Source: an uncultured bacterium
Lineage (GTDB): Bacteria > Actinomycetota > Actinomycetes > S36-B12
Assembly: GCA_903896585.1 (NCBI GenBank)
Contig: CAITYI010000381.1
Location: 1 to 5,706 of the forward strand
Reading direction: 5' to 3'
DNA: 5,706 nucleotides
Of this stretch, positions 1 through 5,706 are shown in pieces (the stretch's first letter is position 1; every line of letters starts with the position of its first letter). The position numbers and the translations under genes were made by a program. The notes under the pieces were generated by a model, which saw only the letters and a list, made by a program, of their open reading frames with translations, was not told where the DNA came from and searched no databases.

Positions 1-379
1 ATCTGTTGATGCGCCACATGCCGGCGATGCCGAGTCCAGATTCCTGCACCTGATCGGTCAAATTGAGTCGAGCACCCGAATCATTGATCAGTGCCTTCCG
101 CACTTACGGACGGGCGAAGGTGAGCCGGTGAATGTGGTGTTACCCAAAGTGGTTCGGGCACCCGAGGGCACTAACTACTCGTGGTCGGAAGGACCCACGG
201 GAATCAATGGCTGGCTGCTGGTGAGCGCCGGTGAGAAAACACCATGGCGATTGAAATTGCGATCCGCCTCATTTAACAATCTGCAAGCAATTGCCCACGC
301 ACTAACCGGTACACACATGGAGCAGTTAGCAGACGCTGTGAAAAGTTCATTTATTGTGATTGGCGATGTCGACCGCTAA
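1..379 (+). CDS. nuoD: NADH-quinone oxidoreductase subunit D, C-terminal part (NuoD2-like), partial
   Basis: This is the last 125 residues of a complex I 49-kDa-type subunit. The reading frame starts at base 2 and the start codon lies outside the window. NuoD sits in the peripheral arm of proton-pumping NADH:quinone oxidoreductase and helps form the quinone site. The visible part includes the late helix with GDAESRF, the segment EGPTGINGW (residues about 62-70 of the fragment), KTPWRLKLRSASFNNLQA, and the terminal GDVDR. NuoD proteins characteristically end in an acidic residue followed by DR. [NiFe] hydrogenase large subunits instead end near a Cys motif, and no cysteine is present here at the C-terminus. 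The wording GINGW...GEKTPWRLKLRSASFNN resembles, from memory, the second NuoD (NuoD2) of actinobacteria more than the standard subunit. The next gene is convergent, so nuoE does not follow. Confident on family; moderate on the NuoD2 subtype. Confidence 0.9.
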   Translation, partial: SVDAPHAGDAESRFLHLIGQIESSTRIIDQCLPHLRTGEGEPVNVVLPKVVRAPEGTNYSWSEGPTGINGWLLVSAGEKTPWRLKLRSASFNNLQAIAHALTGTHMEQLADAVKSSFIVIGDVDR

Positions 380-385
380 TCGAAC

Positions 386-676
386 TTACTTGGTGTGTTC
401 TCGAATATAGGTCGCGAACCGAGCTCGCAATAAAGCCTCCGTATTTGGATCAAGTTCTGAGTCACCAAACATTTGCTTCACCGCGCGCACCGTCTCAATG
501 AAAGTTCCGCCAATTGATCCGAGGTCGCCGCCTTCACCCTCAATGGCCACCATGCCGGGCATGTGGCCAAAGACATCGGTGAAGAAACCAATATCGAGGC
601 GCTTTTCCGCCACGTGGAATGCTTGATGGCGAAGTTCATCAAAGGGCAGGTCTTCCAAAGGGGCATCTGTGCTCAT
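386..676 (-). CDS. Small acidic protein of unknown function, 96 aa
   Basis: I do not recognise a named family. The protein is soluble, with no signal peptide, membrane segment or cysteine. It is rich in Asp and Glu, and an N-terminal helix-like part (LPFDELRHQAFHVAEKRLD, residues about 9-27) is followed by FFTDVFGHMPGM, a Gly/Glu-rich turn (EGEGGDLGSIGG) and a C-terminal part ending in RARFATYIREHTK. The frame could open at an upstream ATG (base 712). I chose the ATG at 676 because the extra 12 residues (MWARRVCGYSAP) look unlike the rest, and because a TACTCT hexamer lies six bases before 676, as in leaderless transcripts. There is no good Shine-Dalgarno sequence. The stop is six bases from the convergent nuoD stop. 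It lies head-to-head with the GT-C gene but may be unrelated in function. The long even-composition frame and promoter support a real gene. Confidence 0.75.
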   Translation of the reverse strand: MSTDAPLEDLPFDELRHQAFHVAEKRLDIGFFTDVFGHMPGMVAIEGEGGDLGSIGGTFIETVRAVKQMFGDSELDPNTEALLRARFATYIREHTK

Positions 677-688
677 GGGTGCAGAGTA
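677..688 (-). promoter_or_regulatory. Putative leaderless promoter of the 96-aa protein gene
   Basis: On the minus strand the hexamer TACTCT (bases 688 to 683) matches the actinobacterial -10 pattern TANNNT. Six bases (GCACCC) separate it from the ATG at 676, which would put the transcription start on or next to the A of the start codon. No convincing TTGNNN -35 box is seen at the expected distance, which is common for this promoter class. This is inferred from spacing only. Confidence 0.5.
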
Positions 689-734
689 CCCACAGACCCT
701 CCGCGCCCACACGAACGGACTATTTCTCGGAAAC

Positions 735-746
735 TAGACTGAAGTT
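735..746 (+). promoter_or_regulatory. Putative leaderless promoter of the GT-C/GT2 operon
   Basis: TAGACT (735-740) matches TANNNT, and six bases (GAAGTT) separate it from the GTG at 747. This is the same geometry as the divergent promoter on the other strand. No Shine-Dalgarno sequence precedes the GTG. No clear -35 element is visible about 17 bases upstream. Inferred from motif and spacing. Confidence 0.5.
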
Positions 747-2570
747 GTGGTTAGTGGAGAGGGGAAAGCAGGACGCCTGCTAACAATTCTTCTCATCATG
801 TACTTGGCGGTGTCACTGATCACATTGTGGGTATGGGCGGCCCGCGGAGTTTATGAAATTACGGGAGATGAACCCCACTACCTGATAATTGCGGACTCTT
901 TGGTGAATTACGGAACACTGGATCTCACGGCGGCTTATACCCATGAATTCCTTACCAACTCAATCTTTGCTAGTGGCTTAGCGCCCGCGGGAGCGCCTAT
1001 TACCGCGCCAGAAGCCCACGTGGTGGCCGGCTCACACGGACTATTCAGTTGGCATGGTCTGGGAATCTCAGTCCTCACCGCCATTCCTTTTGCAATGGCT
1101 GGCGTACTCGGCGCAAAGTTAATAATGGTTGCCCTCGGGTTGATTGCTGTAATCGTGTCATGGCGAATAGCCGGTGTCCTCTTCACCAAACAATCATTAA
1201 GATTTGTATCCGTTCTCGGTGTTGTCATCGGATACCCACTTATCCCAGCATCAAATCAAATCTACCCGGATCTCGTTGCTGGAATCCTCATACTTTCCAG
1301 TATCTATTTTCTCATGAGTGCCGACATAAAAAGAAACAACTGGTCACTTGTTGGATACGGATTCATTATTGGATTTCTGCCATGGTTGGGCACGAAATAC
1401 ATCATCACCACCCTCATACTCATGGTGGCCCTCACATTTATCATTTGGCGTTCAAGACATTCTCTCCAAAGGGTCGCTGCTTTTCTTCTTCCGATACTCG
1501 TCTCCGGAGCCACGCTCATGGCATTCAACATTTATGCCTTCGGTCAACTCATCGGACCGCCATCCGAAGGCGCCTTAGAAGTAAGTGCCACTGCGCTCAT
1601 GGTCATGTGGGGACTTCTTTTTGACCAAAATCAGGGAGCCTTGTTTCAGAATCCATTGCTGTGGGTAGCACTCTTTGGTCTAGCCACTTTTTTTACAAAG
1701 TACCGATTCGTTGCCCTTACCTGGATCCTGGTCACACTGTCAATTTGGCTACCGGGAGCCATGCATCCAGGATGGTACGGACTCGGTAGCTTTGTGGGCC
1801 GTTACTCGTGGGCTCTGGCCATATTGTTGATTGTTCCTGCATTAGTTGGATTATCAAAAATTTCACGCAGTTCATTGCGGACATTTTGGATCGTCATCGG
1901 CTTGGGTATCAGTGTCAATGCCCTGATGTGGAGTTGGACAACCTTCTTCGGAGGCGCCTCACCCGGCCGACAACTCGGAGTTGATCTTTACACTAAGTCA
2001 CCCTCAACCTGGTTGGAGTCTTACTCCATCTGGTATTTCCCATTTCAAGATTGGATGCCTGCCCTTTACAACATCGATTGGGCCGCAACCTTTTGGCCGA
2101 ACTATGTGTGGATACTTCTTGGAGTAGTCGTCGCTGCAATTGGCACTGATATCCAGCGGCAATTCACCTACGGTGCCGCAGCGGTGACCGCACTTGCAAT
2201 AATCGGAGCAGGTGTGGTGGCAACACCCGGCCCGCGAATCGAATCTCAGACTTTCAATGTTTCCATAGATGAAGCCGAGTACTTGCCAATTAGTTTCGCG
2301 TGGCTAATGAGACAAGGACCCTACGCCTGGAATATCCGGTACGCAGCTGATGCAAAGGCTGGTTCAACCGCAGGTAAATGGGAGTTGGTTCAAGTATCGA
2401 ACAACTCGGTGGTGGCAGCCGGTGAGCTCAAAGGCACAGATGGTTTCACCGTCGAACTGCCTACTCAAGTGCCATACTTCAGCCTGCATCCTCAAGAATT
2501 CATCCTTCGAATAGCTTCATACGGTACGGGGAAACTCACAGTAGATTCCCTCGGCATTCGCCATGGGTAA
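747..2570 (+). CDS. GT-C-like polytopic membrane glycosyltransferase, 607 aa
   Basis: This is probably a polyprenyl-phosphate-sugar-dependent transferase of the GT-C fold (PMT/ArnT-like superfamily), acting on the outer face of the cytoplasmic membrane. TM1 lies at about residues 11-31. It is followed by the first outer loop with GDEPHYL (40-46); D41 and E42 sit where GT-C enzymes carry their catalytic acidic residues. The loop continues with GLFSWHGLG (98-106), and a later HPGWYG...GRY motif is at 340-353. Roughly ten to twelve hydrophobic segments extend to about residue 493. The last 110 residues (about 498-607) are hydrophilic, look beta-rich, and probably form an extracytoplasmic domain. 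The GTG start fits both the TAGACT -10 hexamer six bases upstream and the hydrophobic N-terminus. Its 3' end overlaps the GT2 gene by 8 nt, so the two are probably co-translated. The donor and acceptor cannot be read from the sequence. It could instead be a membrane protein of the same fold without transferase activity. Confidence 0.75.
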   Translation: MVSGEGKAGRLLTILLIMYLAVSLITLWVWAARGVYEITGDEPHYLIIADSLVNYGTLDLTAAYTHEFLTNSIFASGLAPAGAPITAPEAHVVAGSHGLFSWHGLGISVLTAIPFAMAGVLGAKLIMVALGLIAVIVSWRIAGVLFTKQSLRFVSVLGVVIGYPLIPASNQIYPDLVAGILILSSIYFLMSADIKRNNWSLVGYGFIIGFLPWLGTKYIITTLILMVALTFIIWRSRHSLQRVAAFLLPILVSGATLMAFNIYAFGQLIGPPSEGALEVSATALMVMWGLLFDQNQGALFQNPLLWVALFGLATFFTKYRFVALTWILVTLSIWLPGAMHPGWYGLGSFVGRYSWALAILLIVPALVGLSKISRSSLRTFWIVIGLGISVNALMWSWTTFFGGASPGRQLGVDLYTKSPSTWLESYSIWYFPFQDWMPALYNIDWAATFWPNYVWILLGVVVAAIGTDIQRQFTYGAAAVTALAIIGAGVVATPGPRIESQTFNVSIDEAEYLPISFAWLMRQGPYAWNIRYAADAKAGSTAGKWELVQVSNNSVVAAGELKGTDGFTVELPTQVPYFSLHPQEFILRIASYGTGKLTVDSLGIRHG

Positions 2571-3339
2571 ACTCGCGAGCGGAAAATCTGGAACTTCAGG
2601 AATACGAGATGAGGGGGACAACATTCAGCAGGATCTTTCCATTGTCATGCCTGCGTATAACGAAGTAGGCAGCATTGAGCAATCAATTCACCGGGTATTA
2701 GAACAACCTTTTGTCAAAGAGGTGATTGTTGTAGACGATGGATCCGTTGATGGCACTCTCGATCGGATTCAACGGATTAACGATCCACGAATCAAGGTGC
2801 TGGCCCATGGGATTAATCGAGGCAAGGGCGCGTCTTTACGAACAGGGTTTGCGGTAGCTACCGGACCATTTGTGGCAGTACAGGACGCCGATCTCGAATA
2901 CGACCCGGCCGACTTGCTCAGACTCCTTGGCCCGCTTCGAGATGGTCGCGCAGATGTTGTGTACGGATCACGATTCATTGGATCCTCGGAGCATCGGGTC
3001 CTGTATTACTGGCACAGTATTGGCAACAGGCTTCTCACAACTCTGTCCAATATGGCAACGAACATCAATTTAACCGACATGGAGACTTGCTACAAGGTTT
3101 TCCGCATCGAGGTTCTTCAAAGTATCGAACTCAAAGAAGACCGATTTGGGTTTGAGCCTGAAGTTACAGCGAAAATTGCAGCTCGCGGATATCGGATTTA
3201 CGAGGTTGGCATTTCATATTCAGGACGAACATACGCAGAGGGTAAAAAAATCAACTGGCGTGATGGGGTGCGAGCACTCTATTCAATTGGCAAATACTCG
3301 TTTACCGCCAAAAGAGATGCGAAAAAAGGCAAACGCTAA
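2563..3339 (+). CDS. GT2 family glycosyltransferase, DPM1-like polyprenyl-phosphate sugar synthase, 258 aa
   Basis: This is a GT-A-fold family 2 transferase, probably moving a sugar from a nucleotide donor to polyprenyl phosphate on the cytoplasmic side. Motifs in order are PAYNE (30-34), VDDGS (57-61), NRGKG (85-89), QDADLEYDP (107-115) with metal-binding D108/D110, VVYGSRF (132-138), TDMETCYKVFR (171-181) and RFGFEPE (194-200). These are typical of dolichol-phosphate-mannose-synthase-like proteins. There is no C-terminal membrane pair. A lysine/arginine-rich tail (248-258) may touch the membrane or the partner protein. The start is fixed by the only ATG before the catalytic core; the preceding 23 residues are polar and low in complexity. 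It overlaps the GT-C gene by 8 nt without a clear Shine-Dalgarno sequence, suggesting translational coupling. Its TAA overlaps the TAG of the convergent DUF3180 gene. Family is sure; the sugar (mannose, glucose or other) is not. Confidence 0.9.
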   Translation: MGKLASGKSGTSGIRDEGDNIQQDLSIVMPAYNEVGSIEQSIHRVLEQPFVKEVIVVDDGSVDGTLDRIQRINDPRIKVLAHGINRGKGASLRTGFAVATGPFVAVQDADLEYDPADLLRLLGPLRDGRADVVYGSRFIGSSEHRVLYYWHSIGNRLLTTLSNMATNINLTDMETCYKVFRIEVLQSIELKEDRFGFEPEVTAKIAARGYRIYEVGISYSGRTYAEGKKINWRDGVRALYSIGKYSFTAKRDAKKGKR

Positions 3340-3785
3340 TCGTTGGAATTGCGGGCAACGCACATAGATTCGAGCCACAGGGCTGAAACCACCACCAACA
3401 CTGAACCGGTTGCGGCAAGGAAAGCGGCGATCATGGCCGACCAGCCTGCCGGGGTCGATGAATTCGAAATGGAAGCCAAGGCCACCCCAAGATAGAAACC
3501 ACCGATCACCGCACCCGTTCGGCTCGCAGCCATGGCGAGCACGGCAATGCGCGCGGCGGCCAAGGGGGGAAATGGTTTTTCACCAGTTAATCTCCGCAAC
3601 CGCGGTTTGGCAAAATATGTCCACAGGGCAAAGCTGATTCCAAAGATCCACATGGCAGCTGCGGCCAATCCGGGAACCGGAAGTGATCTGCCGGATTGCC
3701 CTTGAAGAATCACGGTGATTGCCCAACCGATGGCGCCGAGGACCGCGAAAATAACAACGAGGTGCGAAACTTTAGTTTGCCGCAT
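3336..3785 (-). CDS. DUF3180 family membrane protein, 149 aa, last gene of the folate operon
   Basis: This is a small integral membrane protein of unknown function. Four hydrophobic segments are visible at about residues 8-27, 38-58, 83-104 and 115-137. Between TM2 and TM3 lies a basic cytoplasmic-type stretch (KPRLRRLTGEKPFPPL, 60-75), followed by AAARIAVLAMAASRTGAVIGGFYLG, the segment I recognise as characteristic of DUF3180. Proteins of this family usually follow folK in actinobacteria, as here. The start ATG shares one base with the folK stop (TAATG), so translation is probably by termination-reinitiation. Its TAG stop overlaps the TAA of the convergent GT2 gene, leaving no intergenic room for a terminator. 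The constant position suggests a link with folate or pterin metabolism or transport, but this is only an inference from context. Confidence 0.85.
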   Translation of the reverse strand: MRQTKVSHLVVIFAVLGAIGWAITVILQGQSGRSLPVPGLAAAAMWIFGISFALWTYFAKPRLRRLTGEKPFPPLAAARIAVLAMAASRTGAVIGGFYLGVALASISNSSTPAGWSAMIAAFLAATGSVLVVVSALWLESMCVARNSND

Positions 3786-4303
3786 TAGCCACCAAGCCTT
3801 TCGGGGAGCTGCACAAGTTGTTCACGCGAGCTGGTGAGTGAATCCACGGTGCCGTACCCCGGCAACACGAGATATTGCTGGGGTAAGTCAATGTCATTCC
3901 ACGGCACCGTAACAAATGAGCGTTCAGCGGCACGTGGGTGTGGGATGGTGAGTTCCTCGGTGTCCAGATACACGGGTTGATCGTTTTGCCACATGGCGAT
4001 CAGATCAAGGTCGAGTGTGCGCGGGCCCCACCGAACTTCGCGGGTGCGGCCAAATTCATTCTCCACTCGGTGTAACTCCGTTAGCACCTGGTGCGGGGTG
4101 AGATCCGCTTGAAATACCGCGATCGCATTGGTGAAGTCACCCTGTTCCACTCCGCCGACCGGCACAGTTCGATATAGGTGCGAGGCACCTAGGCTCGTCC
4201 ACGATATTGCAAGTTCGGCATATGCCCTTTTCAGAGTGTTAATGGGGTCATTCAGGTTCGCGCCAAAAGCAACCACAAATGTGCCGGTAGGTACCGTGTT
4301 CAT
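3785..4303 (-). CDS. folK: 2-amino-4-hydroxy-6-hydroxymethyldihydropteridine pyrophosphokinase (HPPK)
   Basis: FolK transfers pyrophosphate from ATP to 6-hydroxymethyl-7,8-dihydropterin in the cytoplasm, giving the substrate of dihydropteroate synthase. The 172 residues are a normal length. Visible motifs are GANLNDP (14-20, a variant of the usual GSNLGD), LYRTVPVGG...DFTNA (43-60), and the signature HRVENEFGRTREVRWGPR followed by TLDLDL (78-101). D98 and D100 match the two magnesium-binding aspartates, and PHPRAAERSFV is at 121-131. The ATG overlaps the folP-folB stop as ATGA. No Shine-Dalgarno sequence is visible, so it is likely translated by coupling to the upstream gene. The gene ends by sharing one base with the DUF3180 start. 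The active site appears complete. Confidence 0.96.
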   Translation of the reverse strand: MNTVPTGTFVVAFGANLNDPINTLKRAYAELAISWTSLGASHLYRTVPVGGVEQGDFTNAIAVFQADLTPHQVLTELHRVENEFGRTREVRWGPRTLDLDLIAMWQNDQPVYLDTEELTIPHPRAAERSFVTVPWNDIDLPQQYLVLPGYGTVDSLTSSREQLVQLPERLGG

Positions 4304-5475
4304 GATCGGTGTTTATAGCGGCTGACAACAACATCTGCGAAGTCGCCCGAAATGGGTGCATCGGGTTTGTGTACGCGAATATGCGCGGAAACAACCTGCG
4401 GAAACGCCAGACAATCCTGGGCCACCAACTCAGCGAGTTTCTCAATGAGATCCAGTGAATCCCCGGTGATGCGGGCCCGAATCGCGTCCGCTACTTCCGC
4501 GTAATTCACGGTGTCCGCGAGGTTGTCGGTCTGAGCAGCATGGGCAATGGACAGACCCAAGGTGGCATCGATGGAGAAATACTGACCCTGTTCCTTTTCA
4601 TGTGCCAAGACACCGTGATAACCGAAGTCGCGCACACCCATCAGTTCAATCCGGTCCTGAACAACATGGGGATCTATTGCATTCAGGGCAATGTAGGAAT
4701 CGAGAGTCTCTCGCACCGAGTGAACGCGCACACCCCAAGCTCCCCAGCGAAGAATCTGTGCCGCGATAACGGCCGAAGCGGAGTCACGGTGGCGTTCGGG
4801 CCGCAAAGTTCCATCTGCTTGAGCAAGAAGAGCACCGAGAAACCTCTTGCGCGAGACGCCGACCAGGACTGGAAAACCTAATGCTTGAAGTGCCTCAAGT
4901 TGATGCAACAACTCCCAGTTATGTTCAAACGTTTTTCCAAACCCGATGCCCGGATCCACCACAATATTGTTCTTGGCAACTCCCGCTGCCAGTGCTTTGT
5001 CAACCTGCTGCTGGAGTTCAGCGCACACATCTATTACGACATTGTCGTATGAAATATCTTCCTGCATGGTCTTGCTGGGGCCGCGCCAGTGCATGAGGAT
5101 CACGGGTACGCCCAACTCGGCAACCGTTGTCAACATATCTGGATCTGCCAAACCACCGCTGACATCGTTAATCATTTTGGCGCCTGCGGTAACAGCTGCT
5201 CGAGCAACTTCAGCTCGCATGGTGTCAATCGAGACGTACATGCCACGGGCCACAAGTTCCTCAATGACCGGGATCACCCTGGTGAGTTCCATTTGCACAC
5301 TGATGCGTTCCGCCCCGGGTCTGGTTGACTCACCGCCCACGTCAATGATGGAGGCCCCTTCGGCGGTCATCAGCTCGGCCCTGCTGATTGCGTCGGGCAG
5401 GTCGGCGTACTGACCACCATCGGAAAATGAGTCAGGGGTGACGTTGAGAATCCCCATGACCACTGGCGGGTGCAT
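4300..5475 (-). CDS. folP-folB: Fused dihydropteroate synthase–dihydroneopterin aldolase (FolP-FolB), 391 aa
   Basis: This is one uninterrupted frame carrying two folate enzymes. The N-terminal part (about 1-268) is dihydropteroate synthase, the sulfonamide target: MGILNVTPDSFSDGG (7-21), GGESTRPG (47-54), SIDTMR (82-87), INDVSGG (102-108), LMHWRG (127-132), DPGIGFGKT (174-182), GVSRKRFLG (206-214) and RVHSV (250-254, usually RVHDV). After a short linker (about 265-274), the C-terminal part (about 275-391) is dihydroneopterin aldolase: GYHGVLAHE (285-293) with likely catalytic E293, DTVNYAEV (321-328) with Y325, and VHKPDAP (368-374) with likely catalytic K370. Both active sites look intact. 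The start is the ATG three bases after the folE stop; only a weak GGGCG precedes it. Most actinobacteria I know have folP and folB as separate overlapping genes. The fusion is read directly from the sequence; that it is functional is inferred. Confidence 0.95.
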   Translation of the reverse strand: MHPPVVMGILNVTPDSFSDGGQYADLPDAISRAELMTAEGASIIDVGGESTRPGAERISVQMELTRVIPVIEELVARGMYVSIDTMRAEVARAAVTAGAKMINDVSGGLADPDMLTTVAELGVPVILMHWRGPSKTMQEDISYDNVVIDVCAELQQQVDKALAAGVAKNNIVVDPGIGFGKTFEHNWELLHQLEALQALGFPVLVGVSRKRFLGALLAQADGTLRPERHRDSASAVIAAQILRWGAWGVRVHSVRETLDSYIALNAIDPHVVQDRIELMGVRDFGYHGVLAHEKEQGQYFSIDATLGLSIAHAAQTDNLADTVNYAEVADAIRARITGDSLDLIEKLAELVAQDCLAFPQVVSAHIRVHKPDAPISGDFADVVVSRYKHRS

Positions 5476-5478
5476 GAA

Positions 5479-5706
5479 CTAACGCCCGTAAGAAATCAGA
5501 GCCATGGCCTCAGCACGAGTTGCCGGATCGCGCAAACTTCCCCGCACCACACTTGTGGTGGTGACTGCACCGGGCTTGCGCACACCGCGTAGCGACATGC
5601 ACATGTGCTCCGCTTCAACAATCACAATGGCACCACGGGGTTCAAGGATCCGCATGATCGAGTTGGCAATCTGCGAAGTGAGACGTTCCTGAACCTGGGG
5701 ACGGTG
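5479..5706 (-). CDS. folE: GTP cyclohydrolase I, C-terminal 75 residues, partial
   Basis: FolE converts GTP to 7,8-dihydroneopterin triphosphate, the first committed step of folate synthesis. It works as a cytoplasmic zinc-dependent decamer. The window holds only the C-terminal end, read from base 5706 in frame. Visible parts are RPQVQERLTSQIA (2-14 of the fragment), EPRGAIVIVEAEHMCMSLRG, with the zinc-ligand cysteine in the MCM motif typical of the canonical type I enzyme, VRKPGAVTTTSVVRG, and the ending RAEAMALISYGR. The TAG stop lies three bases before the folP-folB ATG, so the two are co-transcribed. The N-terminal two thirds, including the histidine and other zinc ligand, are outside the window. 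Confidence 0.96.
   Translation of the reverse strand, partial: HRPQVQERLTSQIANSIMRILEPRGAIVIVEAEHMCMSLRGVRKPGAVTTTSVVRGSLRDPATRAEAMALISYGR

Noticed and set aside
677..712. Upstream ATG at 712 as the start of the 96-aa protein gene
   Set aside because: It would place the -10 hexamer inside the coding region and adds 12 residues that do not resemble the rest of the protein.
1049..1624. 191-codon frame on + inside the GT-C gene
   Set aside because: It is a +1-type shadow of the membrane protein. The product is very rich in His, Cys and Arg, and it has no independent start signal.
3244..3250. Run of seven A in the GT2 gene as a possible programmed frameshift or sequencing error
   Set aside because: The frame continues normally after it to a stop that fits the family's usual end, so no shift is needed.
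747..3339. Base composition of the GT pair as proof of horizontal transfer
   Set aside because: One counted line (1321-1380) has 23 G+C of 60 against 37 of 60 in a folate line (5281-5340), but another GT-C line (1921-1980) has 38 of 60. The difference is not consistent enough to claim transfer.
3341..3360. Possible terminator hairpin CGTTG...CAACG after the GT2 stop
   Set aside because: The stem is only five pairs with a ten-base loop, no T-tract follows, and it lies inside the DUF3180 coding region.
4946..5413. Long open frame on + opposite the folP part
   Set aside because: It is fully antisense to a clear dihydropteroate synthase. Its product is rich in Ser, Thr and Ala, as expected from a shadow of a codon-biased gene, with no recognisable motif.

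Overview
The window looks like chromosomal DNA of an actinobacterium of moderate GC. The evidence is gene order and promoter style. The right half carries the actinobacterial folate block folE–folP–folB–folK–DUF3180. The left edge carries the end of a NuoD (complex I) of the type seen in actinobacterial 'NuoD 2' proteins. Two divergent genes each have a TANNNT -10 hexamer exactly six bases before the start codon, the arrangement of leaderless actinobacterial transcripts. No species can be named. No tRNA, rRNA, CRISPR array, insertion sequence or phage gene was seen.

Layout from left to right: (1) the 3' end of a nuoD-like gene (+), running in from outside the window; (2) a convergent small gene for a 96-residue acidic protein of unknown function (-), six bases from the nuoD stop; (3) a 70-bp divergent promoter region; (4) a two-gene operon (+) with an 8-nt overlap, coding for a polytopic GT-C-like membrane glycosyltransferase and a DPM1-type GT2 glycosyltransferase; (5) the minus-strand folate operon, transcribed towards the GT pair, with its last gene (DUF3180) overlapping the GT2 stop codon. 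In transcription order the folate operon is folE (C-terminal end only), a fused folP–folB gene, folK and DUF3180. Its genes are separated by 3 nt or overlap by 4 nt and 1 nt.

How they work together: FolE makes 7,8-dihydroneopterin triphosphate from GTP. The FolB domain cleaves dephosphorylated dihydroneopterin, FolK pyrophosphorylates the product, and the FolP domain condenses it with p-aminobenzoate to dihydropteroate. Fusing FolP and FolB puts the steps before and after FolK on one polypeptide, and folK follows by an ATGA overlap. The GT2/GT-C pair fits a cell-envelope module in which a cytoplasmic enzyme makes a polyprenyl-phosphate sugar and the membrane enzyme transfers the sugar on the outer face. 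Its acceptor is unknown.

The least ordinary features are the FolP–FolB fusion, the orphan GT-C/GT2 pair beside the folate operon, the paired leaderless promoters, and a NuoD gene not followed by nuoE. I found nothing that clearly amounts to a wholly new system.
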